Origin: Plasmopara viticola
Taxonomy: Eukaryota > Oomycota > Peronosporomycetes > Peronosporales > Peronosporaceae
NCBI GenBank assembly: GCA_001695595.3
Contig: MBPM02000053.1
Span: 310,001 to 374,000 of the forward strand
Length of the DNA stretch: 64,000 nt
Direction: 5' to 3'
The notes beneath the pieces are model-generated. The model was not told the origin of the DNA and did no database searches. It saw only the letters and a program-made list of their open reading frames with translations. Of this stretch, positions 35,130 through 48,171 are shown in pieces. Position 1 is the stretch's first letter. Every line of letters starts with the position of its first letter. The translations under genes were made by a program, and so were the position numbers.

Positions 35130-38100
35130 AACTTTAGGAGTATAGGGCTTCGTAGCCAAAGGATTACCTGTACTTGCCTTGATAAAAAGATTAAGCATTA
35201 GGTAATTACTTTACAGAGAAATGAGAGCATCTTAGTGATTAAAGTCCTGAAATTGTTAGTACTTCTTGTGATGCCTCACACAAAATGCTGCGTGAGTCGA
35301 CATTGCGTCTTGATGTTTGATGAGGTCCACCTACTCACGCCTACCCAAAAATTGTAAGAAGTATGATATAGCGATATTCGAAAATAATTTTTCAATTCTA
35401 GCAGTAGGCCTTAATCTTCATTAATACGACGATTTACCCCCTTTTTTGCTTAAAAGTCCTTCGATTTTAAAGGGCGGATGCCATGCCGTGCTGATAATAT
35501 TCCGCTGACTCTTCGTGGAGTCCATACATTGTTTTGCAAATCTATGACTCGGGCACGCCCCGTATTAAATGAAGTCTGTGATTAACACAACCTTAAGAAG
35601 CTTTAGTCTATCTACATAGCAGGGTGTAAAGCCCGTAAATGCGTAAAACGCTTTGTTGAGGGCAAGCCTGACAAATTATAGCCAATCTTCCCATCGCATC
35701 GCGCGCACTTTACGCTTTTAGCACAAAATTAGCATCTTCTGTGTGATGTTCTATCCGTAGATACTTTACTGTAAAAATCAGAAAGTGAATTCTTGATAGC
35801 TGGAACGGCGTTCCTAAGCAAGACGCACCAAAGCGCGGGTCCTATACTGTTCATATAGTATTTATAAACCGCATCTGTAAGTAGCCTTTCTCTGTTTCCT
35901 CGAATATGCTGGCCGAAACAAGCTCTAGATGCGTCATAAACGTCAGTATATCCCCAGTAAGAGAAAGAGAAGATCGACTGTCATGGTCTACATACAGTCT
36001 ATCAAAACCGATAGACGTTTATAAATATGACGTGCGAGTCACGGTCTGACTCTGAGGCAGCCACGGTCTGACTGCACGGTTTTCAGCTTTTATAGGTATC
36101 CACTGATACACCAATATGTTGTATAGACCGCTTTTTTCTAGGCCCGATTGACCTTCAAGTAAAATAAATTTCTGGAGGTATCATAATTCAGGTCCTCAAC
36201 TTTTAGAACAACAACTCGGGTCGTATCTGCTTAATCCGCTCAATAGTATAGCCGATTGTCTATAGTGATGCACTTGCGATCGCTGTCGAGGAGCTAAATA
36301 GCGCCCATATTGTATGTCAGACAAATGTGCTTGTTAATAAAGAAACAAGCTCAGTCGATGTGAGCCAGGTGATAACATAGCCTGCTTGAAAGCGCGTCGG
36401 CAAACCAGTTAGACTTGCCAGGCTTGTATTTAGGACACAGGTCTGTATAATGAAGAGATTACTCGTTTGTTTCTCTTCATTATACAGACCTGTGTCCTAA
36501 ACAAAAGATTACTCGTTTGTTTATATTAAAGGCAAGTCGGGTGTATTGACTGCCGTCTTCAAAGATGCATCGTCTAAAATGAGAATGCATTTGAAAATTT
36601 GCCAGGTCGTATTAATGGCAAGTAAATGATTGTCATGAGCAGAGGAGCTTTATTCGGCTACTTGTACGAAAATGAGATGAATCGCTCACATCTGGACTAA
36701 TCGATAACGATACGCAATAGATGTTGTATCATAAACGACGCCAAACGAATTTGTCTGACCCAATAAACTCAGGACATGAGCCTGCTGTAGGCCGTTTTTG
36801 ATGCTAAACAAATTATAGCGCCGAATCTTTCAGCAAAAGGCAATGTCTTCGTTTATATAATCGCACAAAGGCTTTCGAGATCCACATGACCAAAATTGTC
36901 CCTGAACAATCATTTGGCTCGGCCTAATTGCTTATTCAAAGCGTTTGAAGTCGTGGAATATTCCAAGCCGAGACGGCCTTCTAGTATCGAGGTCAGTTCG
37001 AATCCCTTAGTTGCTTGCAAATACACCAATAGCTTTCTTCTAGATCTCCACATATGCACCACCAAGATCGTGTATTGTCTGACCACACCCTGGCATTCGT
37101 TTTGCATTAAATTGTTCAAATGAATTATTTCGGCAGGTCCTTCAAAATTTAAAGATTTGCTGCTTTCTAGGTGCACTCGGGGATTAAATTTTTTAAAAGC
37201 AACGAGGTGCTAATCTCTTCCTCAGGTCTTATTACCAAATGCCATTCAGTTCAGCTTATGCTGAGGCTCAACGAACATTCCAGCATGACATTGTCACTGT
37301 TTGCGTCAGAAGCGAGGATGTGAAAGAATTCCAGCTTTAAAACTGTCGAATGCTGTTTGATCTTGATCCAACTTATCCTGAGTATAGCACAGCTGGAGCG
37401 CCACAGTCTGTGTTTTGGCCAAAGACCTCAGCATCACTCGCTTCGTATCTATTCACATCTATTGGAGCATTGTAAGCTGTAAAATTACTTCTGCTAGGAA
37501 AGTAAAACCACTATTGGCGCGACCACAAAATCAAGGGGGTAATGTGTTGGACATTGGAATGTCAAATACAGATACCGCTTATGTCATGGATTAGTACCAG
37601 GTATTAGGAGTGGCGCATAAGCTATTAAGAAATACCGCTTCATAAAACCAACACGCTTAGTGGCAGCTAAAACGATTACCGTAATTTTAGGTGGCTTACG
37701 TGCTGCATACAAGCTTGCTATCTATAGCATGCAGTATATACAAAAATATGGCTGCCGTAGCTCTAAGAGCAGGTGCCATATGCACCGACTTGCTCGGGCA
37801 ATATAAAAATTAAATAATCAGCAATAATCAAGGAAGAATGAGCGTGGCTCTATCACTGCAGATGTCACGCTACGAAAAACACTTGTAAATGCTTGTAAGA
37901 AACATAACTCGCTCCACGCCATGGGTGGCACAATTAGCTTTAGCCAAGACAATAAAGGTGCGACTTTGACGATCCACGCCGAGGAGCTCGAAACCTACTG
38001 GGAAACTATGTGCAAATAATATTCGCTGCGTACCTGGTGGACCTAAGGTCGAGGCTGCGATGACATTGTAGCGTATCTCACGGACCACATTCGTTGCGGA

Positions 38101-39690
38101 AGATGCTATCTGTAAATTCAGTGGGGCACAGTAAATTGAATGTCGTGGCATCTAGGGTACTGCCTTTCCGATGCACCTTAAGCGGTGCAAATTTCACTGC
38201 ACAAGGGCTCTGATGAGCAAAGCTCCTTAATGGATGATATCTGAGCGCCGATAGGTCAATGAAATTTTTTTGTCGACGCAAACTTAAGGAGTGAACAGTC
38301 AAGACCGTTGATATCAACAGAAAGCATAGCACCGATCGAGCAGTGCAAGGGGCTTCTTTTGAGCGCAAGTAGCCTAGGAAGACAAGCTGGAGAATGCCAT
38401 AACGCTCGACTTGATGCCCGTGTGAGGACGTTTGTATAGTAATAAGCAAACTAATCTAAATCGCTCGCGTCAGTGGGTGCACTGAACGAGACGTCCACGG
38501 CAGAGCTTGTAGAGAAATACTAACAATGAAACGCTAAACGCATTTGTCAGACATGCTGAAGTTAATCAAGACGAACTGAGGCTTGCAAGAACCCTAAGCG
38601 GCTGCCTTATCACCAGTGACCCTAATTTCTACGCACAAATCTTTTTAAAAGACATGCAGCTTGTATAGGCTAACCCCTGTCGACCTACTGGTCCTCCCAA
38701 ATATTTGAGAGAACTTAGCTCAGAGAGCACATCGCGCCTGGTGGATATTGATGTCTTCCCGCAGCACATCTGTCGCCTGGTCGGCCTTGTAATTCCACAT
38801 TCCTGAATTTTGACGCGCTTGTAGTAGTAGGCAGCCTTAATTGCAAATGGCGGGTATCACCAAAGAAAGAGCCTTGACACTGCTCATACGCTAAGCCATA
38901 GGCCAGAATTATCAGCAGCACAGCTGACGTCAACAGAAACGGACTGTCCAACAATCCCTTTCTTTGGTAGCTTTCTCTTACTCGTGCTGCCTAAATAATA
39001 ACTCGGCTTTCAAAGATACTCTTGCCGTCTCCTCAAAAGAAATTAAGTATACACGGACCAGTGCGCAGCCCATCAGTATATATGTTATCCGACACCTTGT
39101 GTGGCTGATCATCCCAACGTGCACAATTCGTAGCTCCTAAACAATCTCATCAATTTTTGGTGGCTTGTTAGAATGACTGGCCACACACAGTACGCACGAT
39201 TGATTTACAAATATACTAAAATCAGCTAGCACTCCGGCTCAGCGCGTATAGAAAACGCCGCCTTGACTGATGTGTTGTATGTGATTGCCTATACGTGGGG
39301 TCGCCTTTTAGAGTCACTCTTTGTTGCTCTGTCCGTAACGATTAGAATACTATGATCTACGACTTAAAGCAAAAAAGTTTCTTCTTTCTTTTCCTTCAGG
39401 GGCTCGTGCCCACCGTAACTTTTTTTGTTAAAGCAAAGCATTCGTCTTTTGTGCCGGCTACGTCAACTCAGACGATTATGTCATTGTCTGTATGCACCGC
39501 CTCGGTGCCAAACAGGAATGCTGTCAGTTTTTCCAGCCTCTTTTGCACATTTTGAGGCTAATGATCAAAAAATTTCAGTCTCACAGAATCTTAGTCTGAA
39601 CAGCTTGTATAACTTGACTACACGCTAAGTAGGTGATGCGGACGGCTGAAGGTGATTACTCAGAGGAAGCGTGCCTGACTTCATTCGATG
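35130..39690 (+). repeat. repeat Y: long inverted partner of X
   Basis: Collinear with the reverse complement of X (24730-27400), except for ~1.8 kb (about 36826-38660) found only here. Since the flanking homology resumes cleanly, X probably lost this piece, or Y gained an insertion. No transposase or polymerase motif is readable in either strand. The aligned arms enclose INV2 and the MULE. A template-switch insertion lies at 36473-36522. Confidence 0.8.
36429..36522. repeat. perfect 29-bp hairpin plus 17-bp direct repeat (template-switch insertion)
   Basis: Arm 36429-36457 (TTTAGGACACAGG...GAAGAG) is perfectly complementary to 36473-36501, with a 15-base loop. The sequence AGATTACTCGTTTGTTT at 36456-36472 is repeated at 36506-36522. 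Repeat X has the sequence without the extra 50 bases, so 36473-36522 is an insertion consisting of an inverted copy and a return to the original template. Confidence 0.85.
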
Positions 39691-42366
39691 CTCAAAGTCA
39701 AAGAGAGTCGCGAATCGCTATGATTTGCATTAGTTTCTGTATTTTTTATTCGACTGAAAGAAACAAATTTACCAACAAAGATAGCGCTGGATTAAACACA
39801 GACGCATCACAGCCCATCGGCGCGTCATAGTTCAGGTCGCGTGAAAAGCCATTCTCTGCTTTTGAAGGGCCGAGCTGAACAAATTGCTCGTATAGCGATA
39901 CAAAAACGCGATCAAATTTGGAAAATGATCGGACACAAGTTAGAGATTTCGAGGCTGTGGCACCCATTCATTCACGAAAAAGTCGATACAATAGGTTATA
40001 TAACTTGCCAGTTTCTGGGCTACGTCCGCCGAAATTCAATCGCGAGTGATGAATTATGCAGGGAGCTCAGTTAGGACATTACTCACACACGCACGAGCTT
40101 GTGTGTTGTGGGTCAGGTAAGCACATTTTTTTATATGGCATACCATATGAGGTCACAAGGCTTGATGGCTTGAGCCATTGGCTCACAAGTAGACTCAGCT
40201 CGTGTCAAAGAAAGCACACATTCCTCTCTCTGATACCGAGGTTGGTGGGATTCAGCCGATCATGAGGCCCAGATCTTGTTCACTTTGAGCAGACGCGCGC
40301 AGCACGAGTGTGCTCTACAAGCACCTGAGTCGTCATCTGACGCATAGCTTAATGACGCATTGTGGTATATTGACGATGGTATTGGCTGCATTACCGTTGC
40401 GACTCGTGCCGCTTATCAGGAGGCCGCACGTCAGATTTGCAATCACAAAGCCTGGGTCCATACAGACAGGAAGTGACGTTTGTTTGGACAGATGGTCTTG
40501 AAGGCGAATGAATATTGTTAAGGACTTCATGGAGGACACTTTTCGGTGTTGACATCTGCTTTATGCATATTAGTAGAACTAATACGCTTGATAGTAATTG
40601 TACGATAGTTTGCGTTCAGAGAAGGTTCCTTGATCAATTCGAATAGTCCAAAATATAGTCTATTGCTCAGGTCGGATCGAGATTATAGAACAATTATCCA
40701 CCTGAAGTATGCATAATTTGCAAGGTGCTGTGTGACCCAGCATGCGACGAGCTAGAAATCGCTTTTTGGTTAGTAGGATAGCTAATCAAATGTTTAACTG
40801 AATTTGACTTGGATTTCAAAAAAAAATGTTCGGCCATCGTCGGATCTTCCAAGCTCTTAATCCCCGGTTCGGCTTATATCATCAATTATTTCAATTTGAT
40901 GTCGGCTCGCCATGTAAGACATCGAGTTTGTATGCGGTTTGCGATGCCCTCAGTGCTATTTTACAGCGCTTACTCCTTTCTTATCATTTGACTCTGCTAA
41001 TTAGGCGAGTTTGGGTAATGAGTTTTCAGATTCAAAGCTCGGCTCTTGGTATTTTGCAGTATATTTTAAAGGGTCTATCTTACGTTGTTCGATACATTAA
41101 TTATATACGTAATTTTTTTGTATCGCACTTTTGACATTTGGTGGGTTAAGGTACCTAATTAAGTTATTCTTTTTTAGGGTACTGCATAAAGTGCTTTATA
41201 AAGTACGGTTCATCTTGCAGTTTGGTTACTGCAACTTGAAGTTCGGCCTCCGATACAATACGGTACGTTGCAGCAGTCCTATTAAAAACAGAGATAACCG
41301 AAAGGATATGCGCACGTCACCACACTTTGTATTATAAAAACATACGATTTTACAAAATACGCTTTTTAGGAAAAATTGCGTTGCTAAAAAATACATGTAC
41401 GGTTGAAGTATACGGTGTTGAACCCAAGGATCCAAACCTCAAATGCCGCTGATATACTACTCTCAATAGATCTCAAAGCGAGAAAGGCTAATTATAGCTT
41501 GGAATTCAGTACGGTACTTTTGGACGTGTGGCTAATAATATCAAAATATAAATAGCCACAACGAAGTTAGTCGAATCTGGATGCGTATCATTGCCGTCGA
41601 ACATGGCAGATTCGGCCCTAATATCTCTGTTTTTGTATCCAACGGTGAATAAGACAGCACTTATAAAATTAAATAGACCAAGATATGCCTAATCCAAACT
41701 TATCAAGTAGCTCAAGCGCCTTCCAATTTTGCTGTACCTACACAGACGCAAGATCACGTAGCCCTCTTTCTCCACCGAAAGATTGCGAGATGCAAATAAG
41801 GCAGAAGGTGTAGCAGCTGTCGAGCACTTTTTCAAGAAGATTGCCAGGTTTATTGCCGAAAAGTTACACAAATGATGCAGCAAATCAAGAACGCGCTTTT
41901 TTCGCTTGAAATTTCTTCCTGAACCAGCAACATGAATTAATAATTCAATCCGAATACTAACCAGCTCAAAGCTTGATTGAAGTATTGACACCTGAGGCGT
42001 ACAAAGCATAGACGAAGGACGTGCATTCATACAAGTTCATATTCGTATTGACGAAGAGAATTTCCTTTACCTATACTTGTATATATCAGTGAGCCAAGCA
42101 GAAGAAATAAGTCAAGCTATAAAGCTGCTTTACCCTGGACTTTAAAAACCAACCACATACATGACTAAGTTTTGGCGTGAGTTTTGCGACGGTCGCTCAC
42201 GCCTTCTGGCACACTAAAATACTATCATGACGCTTTTATACACGCGCAGGCATACTAAGCGCGAATAGAGAAAATCAAACCCAGTTTTCGAGTATCATAT
42301 GGAATTAGGATAGTTGATAATAAACTACAATAGGTTTGACCTTGGAAAGTCAAACCTGATCTGATC
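39691..42366. other. gene-free stretch upstream of INV3
   Basis: No supportable gene. A 113-codon minus-strand frame (42030-41689) and a 102-codon plus frame (40826-41134) show no family signature. A/T-rich, repeat-like sequence. Confidence 0.55.
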
Positions 42367-42395
42367 GCTCCGTACATGTGTGTGACCCGGATCAG
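42367..42395 (+). promoter_or_regulatory. conserved upstream block of INV3 (shared with INV2)
   Basis: Starts GCTCCGTA and ends TGACCCGGATCAG, without a gap relative to 28068-28096. Its end lies 65 bases before ATG 42460. Confidence 0.5.
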
Positions 42396-42414
42396 TTAAG
42401 CACTTCACATTAGT

Positions 42415-42430
42415 TCATTTCACAATTAAC
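42415..42430 (+). promoter_or_regulatory. oomycete-type initiator of INV3
   Basis: TCATTTCACAATTAAC fits the oomycete initiator pattern. It is 45 bases upstream of ATG 42460. Confidence 0.6.
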
Positions 42431-42459
42431 TCTGCAGCGTCGAACAATCTCCGCCTACG

Positions 42460-44303
42460 ATGAAGGTAATTTCGAGTATCTTGGGCCTAAGTACAATCGC
42501 CCTCGTCCTTGGCTCGCACTTGGTTCGATCTCAAGACGTCATGGAAGCCAAGCCCGGTACCTCTATGTTTGAACAGTTTCGCCCGGTCTACCACTTTCTC
42601 GCTCGCGAAAAGTGGATGAATGATCCCTGTGCGCCATACTACGACGAAGTCACGGGTTTGTACCACATGTTCTACCAGCTCAATCCGACATCGACGATCT
42701 GGGCTAACATGACGTGGGGCCACGCTGTATCAAAAAATCAAGTCACATGGAGAGATTTCCCGAACGCGCTAAACCCATTCGAGGACAAGTGGGACAATCT
42801 TGGAGTCTACTCGGGTTTTGCTATGACCAATGCCGTCAATGACAAAAACACGGTGTTCTACACGGGTGTCACTGCGCTCCCTATCTTCTGGAAACTGGAT
42901 TACCTCTTTGGTGAGCGCGTCATGTATGCCACGACCGACGATGGTGGCAAGACCTGGCAAAAAGGGAGTGAGCCACTAATTGAGTTGCCACCCAAAGGTC
43001 TCAGCGTGACTGGCTGGCGAGACCCAATGCCATTCCACTCCCAATCTTTGGACGCACACTATGGCTACAACGCCTCTGAGGGTAGCAATTACCTCCTTCT
43101 CGCTGGTGGTGTCGTTGGCGCTGGTCCTCGTGTGTTCCTTTACCATGCTCAGGATTATATAAACTGGGAATACAAGGGCTTTTTGCTTGCACCGAAGGGA
43201 GACGCGAAGTTTTCTCCGTACAGTGAGAGCTGGGGGTTTAACTTTGAGACTACGATTTACCGAGAAATGGTAGACGAGGATGGCGAATTTCATAATGTCA
43301 TGCTAGTTTGTGCAGAAGCGGAACCATCCCGGTACGCGATGTGGGCTACGGGTTCAATCTCTGGTCACAGCGATGATGCCGGCGCAGGTCTGTTTACTCC
43401 ATTGATGGTAGGCGTATCGGACCGCAGCGATTGGTACGCTAACAGCATCTACACTGACAAAGATGGTAAGAATGTTGTGATTGGTTGGATTACCGAAGAC
43501 AATAACTTTACCACGGGACAACCCCAAGGGTGGGATGGGATGCTCTCTTTACCTCGCGAGGTAGGCATTACCATTCTCCGTGACATCCATGACATCGAGA
43601 AGCATCTGGTCGGCAAGGGAGACTGGATCGTTTCAGACACAAAAGACGTCGTTTGCTTTGACGGCTCGATCAAAAAGAGCAAGACAATCAAGACTTTTGG
43701 CATCAAGCCGCTGAGTAACCTACAGCTGCTGCGCAATAAAAACTCATACGAACACGTGAAAAAAGTGTCGATCAAAGCTTCGTCAAAAGTGTTAAAGTCG
43801 GCAGATACTTCGTTCGAACTGAAGGCTGAGGTGTCGGACTTTAAACGTGGCAGCAAGGTGGGCTTTGAGGTTCGGCGCAGTTCCTATGGCGACGAAGTGA
43901 CAACTATCGTGTACGACGACTCTGAGAAAAGGTGATTATTGATCGCTCTTACAGCTCGACAGCTGATTGTCCAATGTTTACTGATTATGAAGTCAAACCG
44001 AACACCGACGCTGTGTGGGGCCATTTCTACCTTTATGACTTGTTCTCGGGTGTGAAACAAAACGACGTGTGCAAATCCACTCGCGAGACATTACGATTCC
44101 ATGTGTTTGTAGATGTGTCGAGTGTTGAAGTGTTTGTGAATGATCGTTTCTCGCTGTCGGCACGCATATACCCGTGTGCCACTCAGACCGAATCCGATGG
44201 CATTGCGTTGGTGGCTTCTGGTCACGCTACGTTTAAAAATGTTCAAGTGTGGACTGAACCCAAGCACGCATGGCCCAAGACACGCACCGTAACAACTTTG
44301 TAG
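42460..44303 (+). pseudogene. INV3: GH32 invertase with a one-base frameshift
   Basis: Third GH32 paralog, with signal peptide (MKVISSILGL...) and catalytic residues intact at D55, D188 and E263. At 43927-43930 it has four A where INV2 has five. This shifts the frame and gives a TGA at 43933-43935, leaving a 491-residue product. The remaining 122 codons (to the TAG at 44301-44303) are fully open in the other frame and very close to INV1/INV2. The break removes the second half of the C-terminal beta-sandwich but leaves the catalytic propeller complete. It may be a very young pseudogene, a truncated but folded enzyme, or a sequencing error in a homopolymer. The C terminus ends TRTVTTL rather than TRNVST, and the 3' flank is not shared with the other two copies. 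Confidence 0.85.
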
Positions 44304-44930
44304 CTCAATATCTGCAATAGTCGGTAAAAATGTAGCAGAAAACTGATTAAAACTATCTAATATAATTGTCACCAATACTTGTACTGCTACTTCAGTAGCT
44401 TAATATGAAGCATAAGCGCTAATAGATAGAAGTTGATGTCTGATAGAAAAAAGGAAAGTTATGACTTCGAGAAAAGCATAACGAATTCAGTGTGTGTCGC
44501 ACTCATACCAGCGTGTTTAACGTTAGTCGTTTGATTATCTCGCTTGGTAAAAATTGTAGGATTTATTAAAGCTAAGCGACAAATATAATTGACGTTTAGC
44601 TCACATTTAGAAAGTGTACGAGTAATATTGCAAAATCGAGTCCTCGTACTAATTTTGGAGTCAGAACAAAGTTTTTGAGCTGCGCTGCAGAAGAGCAGAT
44701 AAGCTATTAGCTTAGATTTGCCTTCTCATGACTCTTTGCATGTCTTTAACTTTTGGTATAAGTATTATATTTCATGTAATAATTATCATGCTCCTCGATG
44801 GCCATCTATGCCATTATTGCTAGTAAGCCTGAATGCACAAAGGACTGCTTCTCACTTAAAAAATAATTGAAGGTTCAAAGCTAAAGTTTTCCTATGGGTG
44901 ATATGCGAAAATTTCCTGCTCTTTACAATT

Positions 44931-44978
44931 GGAGATCATCCGTGGAAGGGATGTATCCTAACCATTAGACCACATCGC
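44931..44978 (-). pseudogene. 5' fragment of a tRNA-Gly(UCC)-like gene
   Basis: On the minus strand the sequence starts GCGATGTGGTCTAATGGTTA, with a D arm and A box. An anticodon arm follows: stem ATCC/GGAT around the loop CTTCCAC, anticodon TCC. The sequence diverges right after GGATGATCTCC, so the T arm, B box and acceptor 3' strand are missing. It is a truncated gene or a piece of a tRNA-derived repeat, not functional. Confidence 0.6.
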
Positions 44979-47900
44979 GTCAATATGACATCACCGTTGT
45001 AGGTTGTGCCACTTCCGCACGACAGACTTTAAAAAATGCAATTTGCTATCTCAGCGATATCTCTGAGGTATCTTGGCTTTGGCAAAATACCAAGCCAGGC
45101 GCTAAAAGCTTAGTTCCTGGCGCGGACATGGAGTCACTAAATCCACACCTCAACTTGTGGGTAAAAGTCCGCATGTTGCCTGCGATGATATTGTGGCAGT
45201 CATGCCGAAGCTGCACAAATGGGTCCAACAAGTTCTATAATGCACAAGATCCTCATTAATTCACACGAAGCTCACGGGGTTGATTAAAGCGTTTTTACAT
45301 TACGACACACACCATGAAATACTTTCGCGGTCAGGGAGCGCACCTCTGCCTCGGATCTAACACCTTACCAACAGCTCGTGTATACGTGCTCAGTTTTTTT
45401 GTGTTGACCGTGTTTCTTCGTTGCGGCTCTGAACCTTGAAGTCTTCGAGAAGAAAGTTATTTTATAGCCACATGACTGATCAGCTTGCTGTTTATTCGGC
45501 CGCCGTACGTCCAAGCCTTGGCTAATCTATTTGTTCATAGCACACAGCAGATTATCCCGAGTTCTACCGCCAAGTCATGGGCACTTTCAAACTTTGTCAA
45601 ATAAACCTTCGCCCTTATTGCACCAGCATATTCAAGTAAGGAAAACACACTAAAGAGGTGCTCGAACATCGTCGAACGAGAGCCAAATTACTGAGGATCG
45701 TAATACGTCTTTTGACGGCCCATATAATGTGCGATAAGTCGACACCAAAGTTCAAACTCGTTGATAACTGTCAACCTATATCATTTTAAGACTGCAGACG
45801 ATCTGAAGATACGACATTTCATCTCATTTGCAATTGCCAAACTTATTCTCGAAAAGGTTGGTTTTGTTTTCTTGTGTTTGATCTGACCTTTTAAACTGGT
45901 CTGCTATTGGCACCAGCAAGCGATCAATTAATATCTGAAATTGTGTATGCCAAATTACAGCGGTAGCTTCAGCCCGACAGATTCGTATATCCCATTGAGA
46001 AAGGCTCAAATAGGTGCCAAAAATGACCATATCAATCGGCAGCGTATTTATGATTAAGTGCTCCTGATGCCACCAAACTTCGGCTAATCAAAGGCAATAT
46101 CGTAAGTTCTGACTTCCTACAAGCGATTAGCACCACCAGGCTATGTGCAATAGCTCTGAGGGCTTGTCCCATTGGCAGGGGTCACAGACATTCAGATTGG
46201 TCACTCAATCGTACATGTAAAGCCACCGACAAGTTTCAGAGACTGACCAAAACCTTTTTTTCAGCCAGATTGGCCAGATTCTTGAATTATGTCATACTAA
46301 GGTGACTTTCTTGAATTCTACAGAAGAGCTAAGATCCTAGTGGTATAGCTGCGATAATCGTCCCTGGTACCTTCGCTTCCGATAAGTAATCGGACTGAAA
46401 ATTCAGTATGCCACTGTTTTGTGTAGCTAGTGGTTCCGCTACTCAATAGGGTGATAAGCTCTACAAACATGGAAGAACTTATATTTTGGACTTCACAAAA
46501 TCGAGCTGGTAACCACTTAAAGCTTCTCCATTGTTCGGTAGAATATATTTTTGTCCCGACACCAGGGCTGTTTCGTGCTTATTTGCGAACTTGGGTAGCA
46601 AACAACATGTGAGTACAATTTTATAACCGACAAAATCCATTAGTCTCTCTATCCGAACAAAGCTATAAAAATTCCTCGTCTAGCAGTAGACCTGTGTACT
46701 TGTTGAACTGCTAGAACTTTTCAGATACCATTTCTTGCATAGCGTGCACAAAGGCAACATAATTATAGCAGGCCATGTCTGTGCTTATAGCACTAAAAAA
46801 AATCCTATTCAAAATTCTCTCGTCATGGGGAGAAAGTGGAAAACAAAAGTGTGTGTTAGTACTTTTACCCACCGTTGAAGTATAAAACCTTTTCTGCAAT
46901 TTTACATATCAAAGTTCGAACCCATAAGAGGGCGATTAATAAGCCTTTGGTCAAGACGAGGGTTTACTTCTTCCGTTCCCTTCGATACCGAGTTGAATAA
47001 AGAACCCTTGTTCTTGTAGCCAATCCAGCGTATGCTGCGTTGCTTGGCGCATTAATTACATTGGTCGTGCACTTGACGTAATAAGCTCACTAACTTCGCT
47101 ACTCAAAAACTGCCCTAATCTACAACGTTATAAAGGAAAAGATTTTTATGTGACTATACTTCCTTTGAATTGCGAAATAAATCTACAATTTGGTCGTTGC
47201 TGCCTGTACTTTAACGAGTCAAGTGCGAGGCGGGCATACTCTTACGCCGTTCTTTAACACGATTGCCTTGGCATAATTGGGAAGTACTTTTCCAGTAACG
47301 TTGGCCGCTAAAATTCTACCATTGACATAATCATGACCTTAACGTTGTAAGCAAAGTAGCGGAGGCACTGTAAAGCTTCGAGATAGCCAGATGTTAATAG
47401 CGTTACTCTATGGTGTTCGTTCATGAAAATCTCACAAAATACTCTGGTGAAGCCGTTTCACAGATGATTTCAAATTTTCAAGTAGGCGGGTGCAAGCAAC
47501 ACACACCTCGTCATTGATAAGCAGATTACTAAGCGGCCATTTCTACCTAGATTAAATAAAAAAATGGCTCTTGCTTTCCTGCCTCTAAGGTGAATACTTC
47601 AAACTCGCCGGCACACAGCAATCGCTACTGCTGAAAGTGCCTAAGTCAATACATCGTAATCTTTATAAGCGTAGGCGCTGGTCAGACAGCTTGAGCGCCA
47701 CGGTGCGCTCCAGCTCTTTATTAGTAGAAAGGGGTGCAAGTGTTCTAGCATCTTCAGGCCCGTAGAAGCCGGGTAATTCCTTAATACTTCTTTGAGCCGT
47801 GTGAACTGTTCGCGCGATAGATGCAAAAAGGTAACTTTATTTATCGTAAAGTTTGTGCGAGAGCCTTGAAGGATAATTTCACTTGGGCTTAGAATTGATT

Positions 47901-48171
47901 ACAAAGTGCTACGAGGCGTGAAAAGGTCATACAGCACTTTGTAAAAAGAAACCGTATGCGATATTTTGGTCACCCCAATCCTAAGGGATCAGAGTCGGCA
48001 AATATGTCCACTTTGACGACTAATCTAATTTACGCAGTATCAATTATTTGTTGGCTCCCTTATCGTTTGGTCAACGACTGCTTCAGCTATCTTAAATTAG
48101 GCAAATACTTTTATCGTTTAAGTATCTGAGATTATGCAAAAGTACGATTGGATGCCTGACGTACACCAGAA

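Noticed and set aside
36985..37000. B-box-like GTTCGAATCCC, possible tRNA
   Set aside because: No A box or stems at the right distance.
43932..44303. Independent small gene after INV3
   Set aside because: It is the continuation of INV3 in another frame, matching the INV1/INV2 C terminus, with no promoter of its own.
46914..46930. B-box-like motif on the minus strand
   Set aside because: Upstream sequence does not fold as a tRNA; single motif only.
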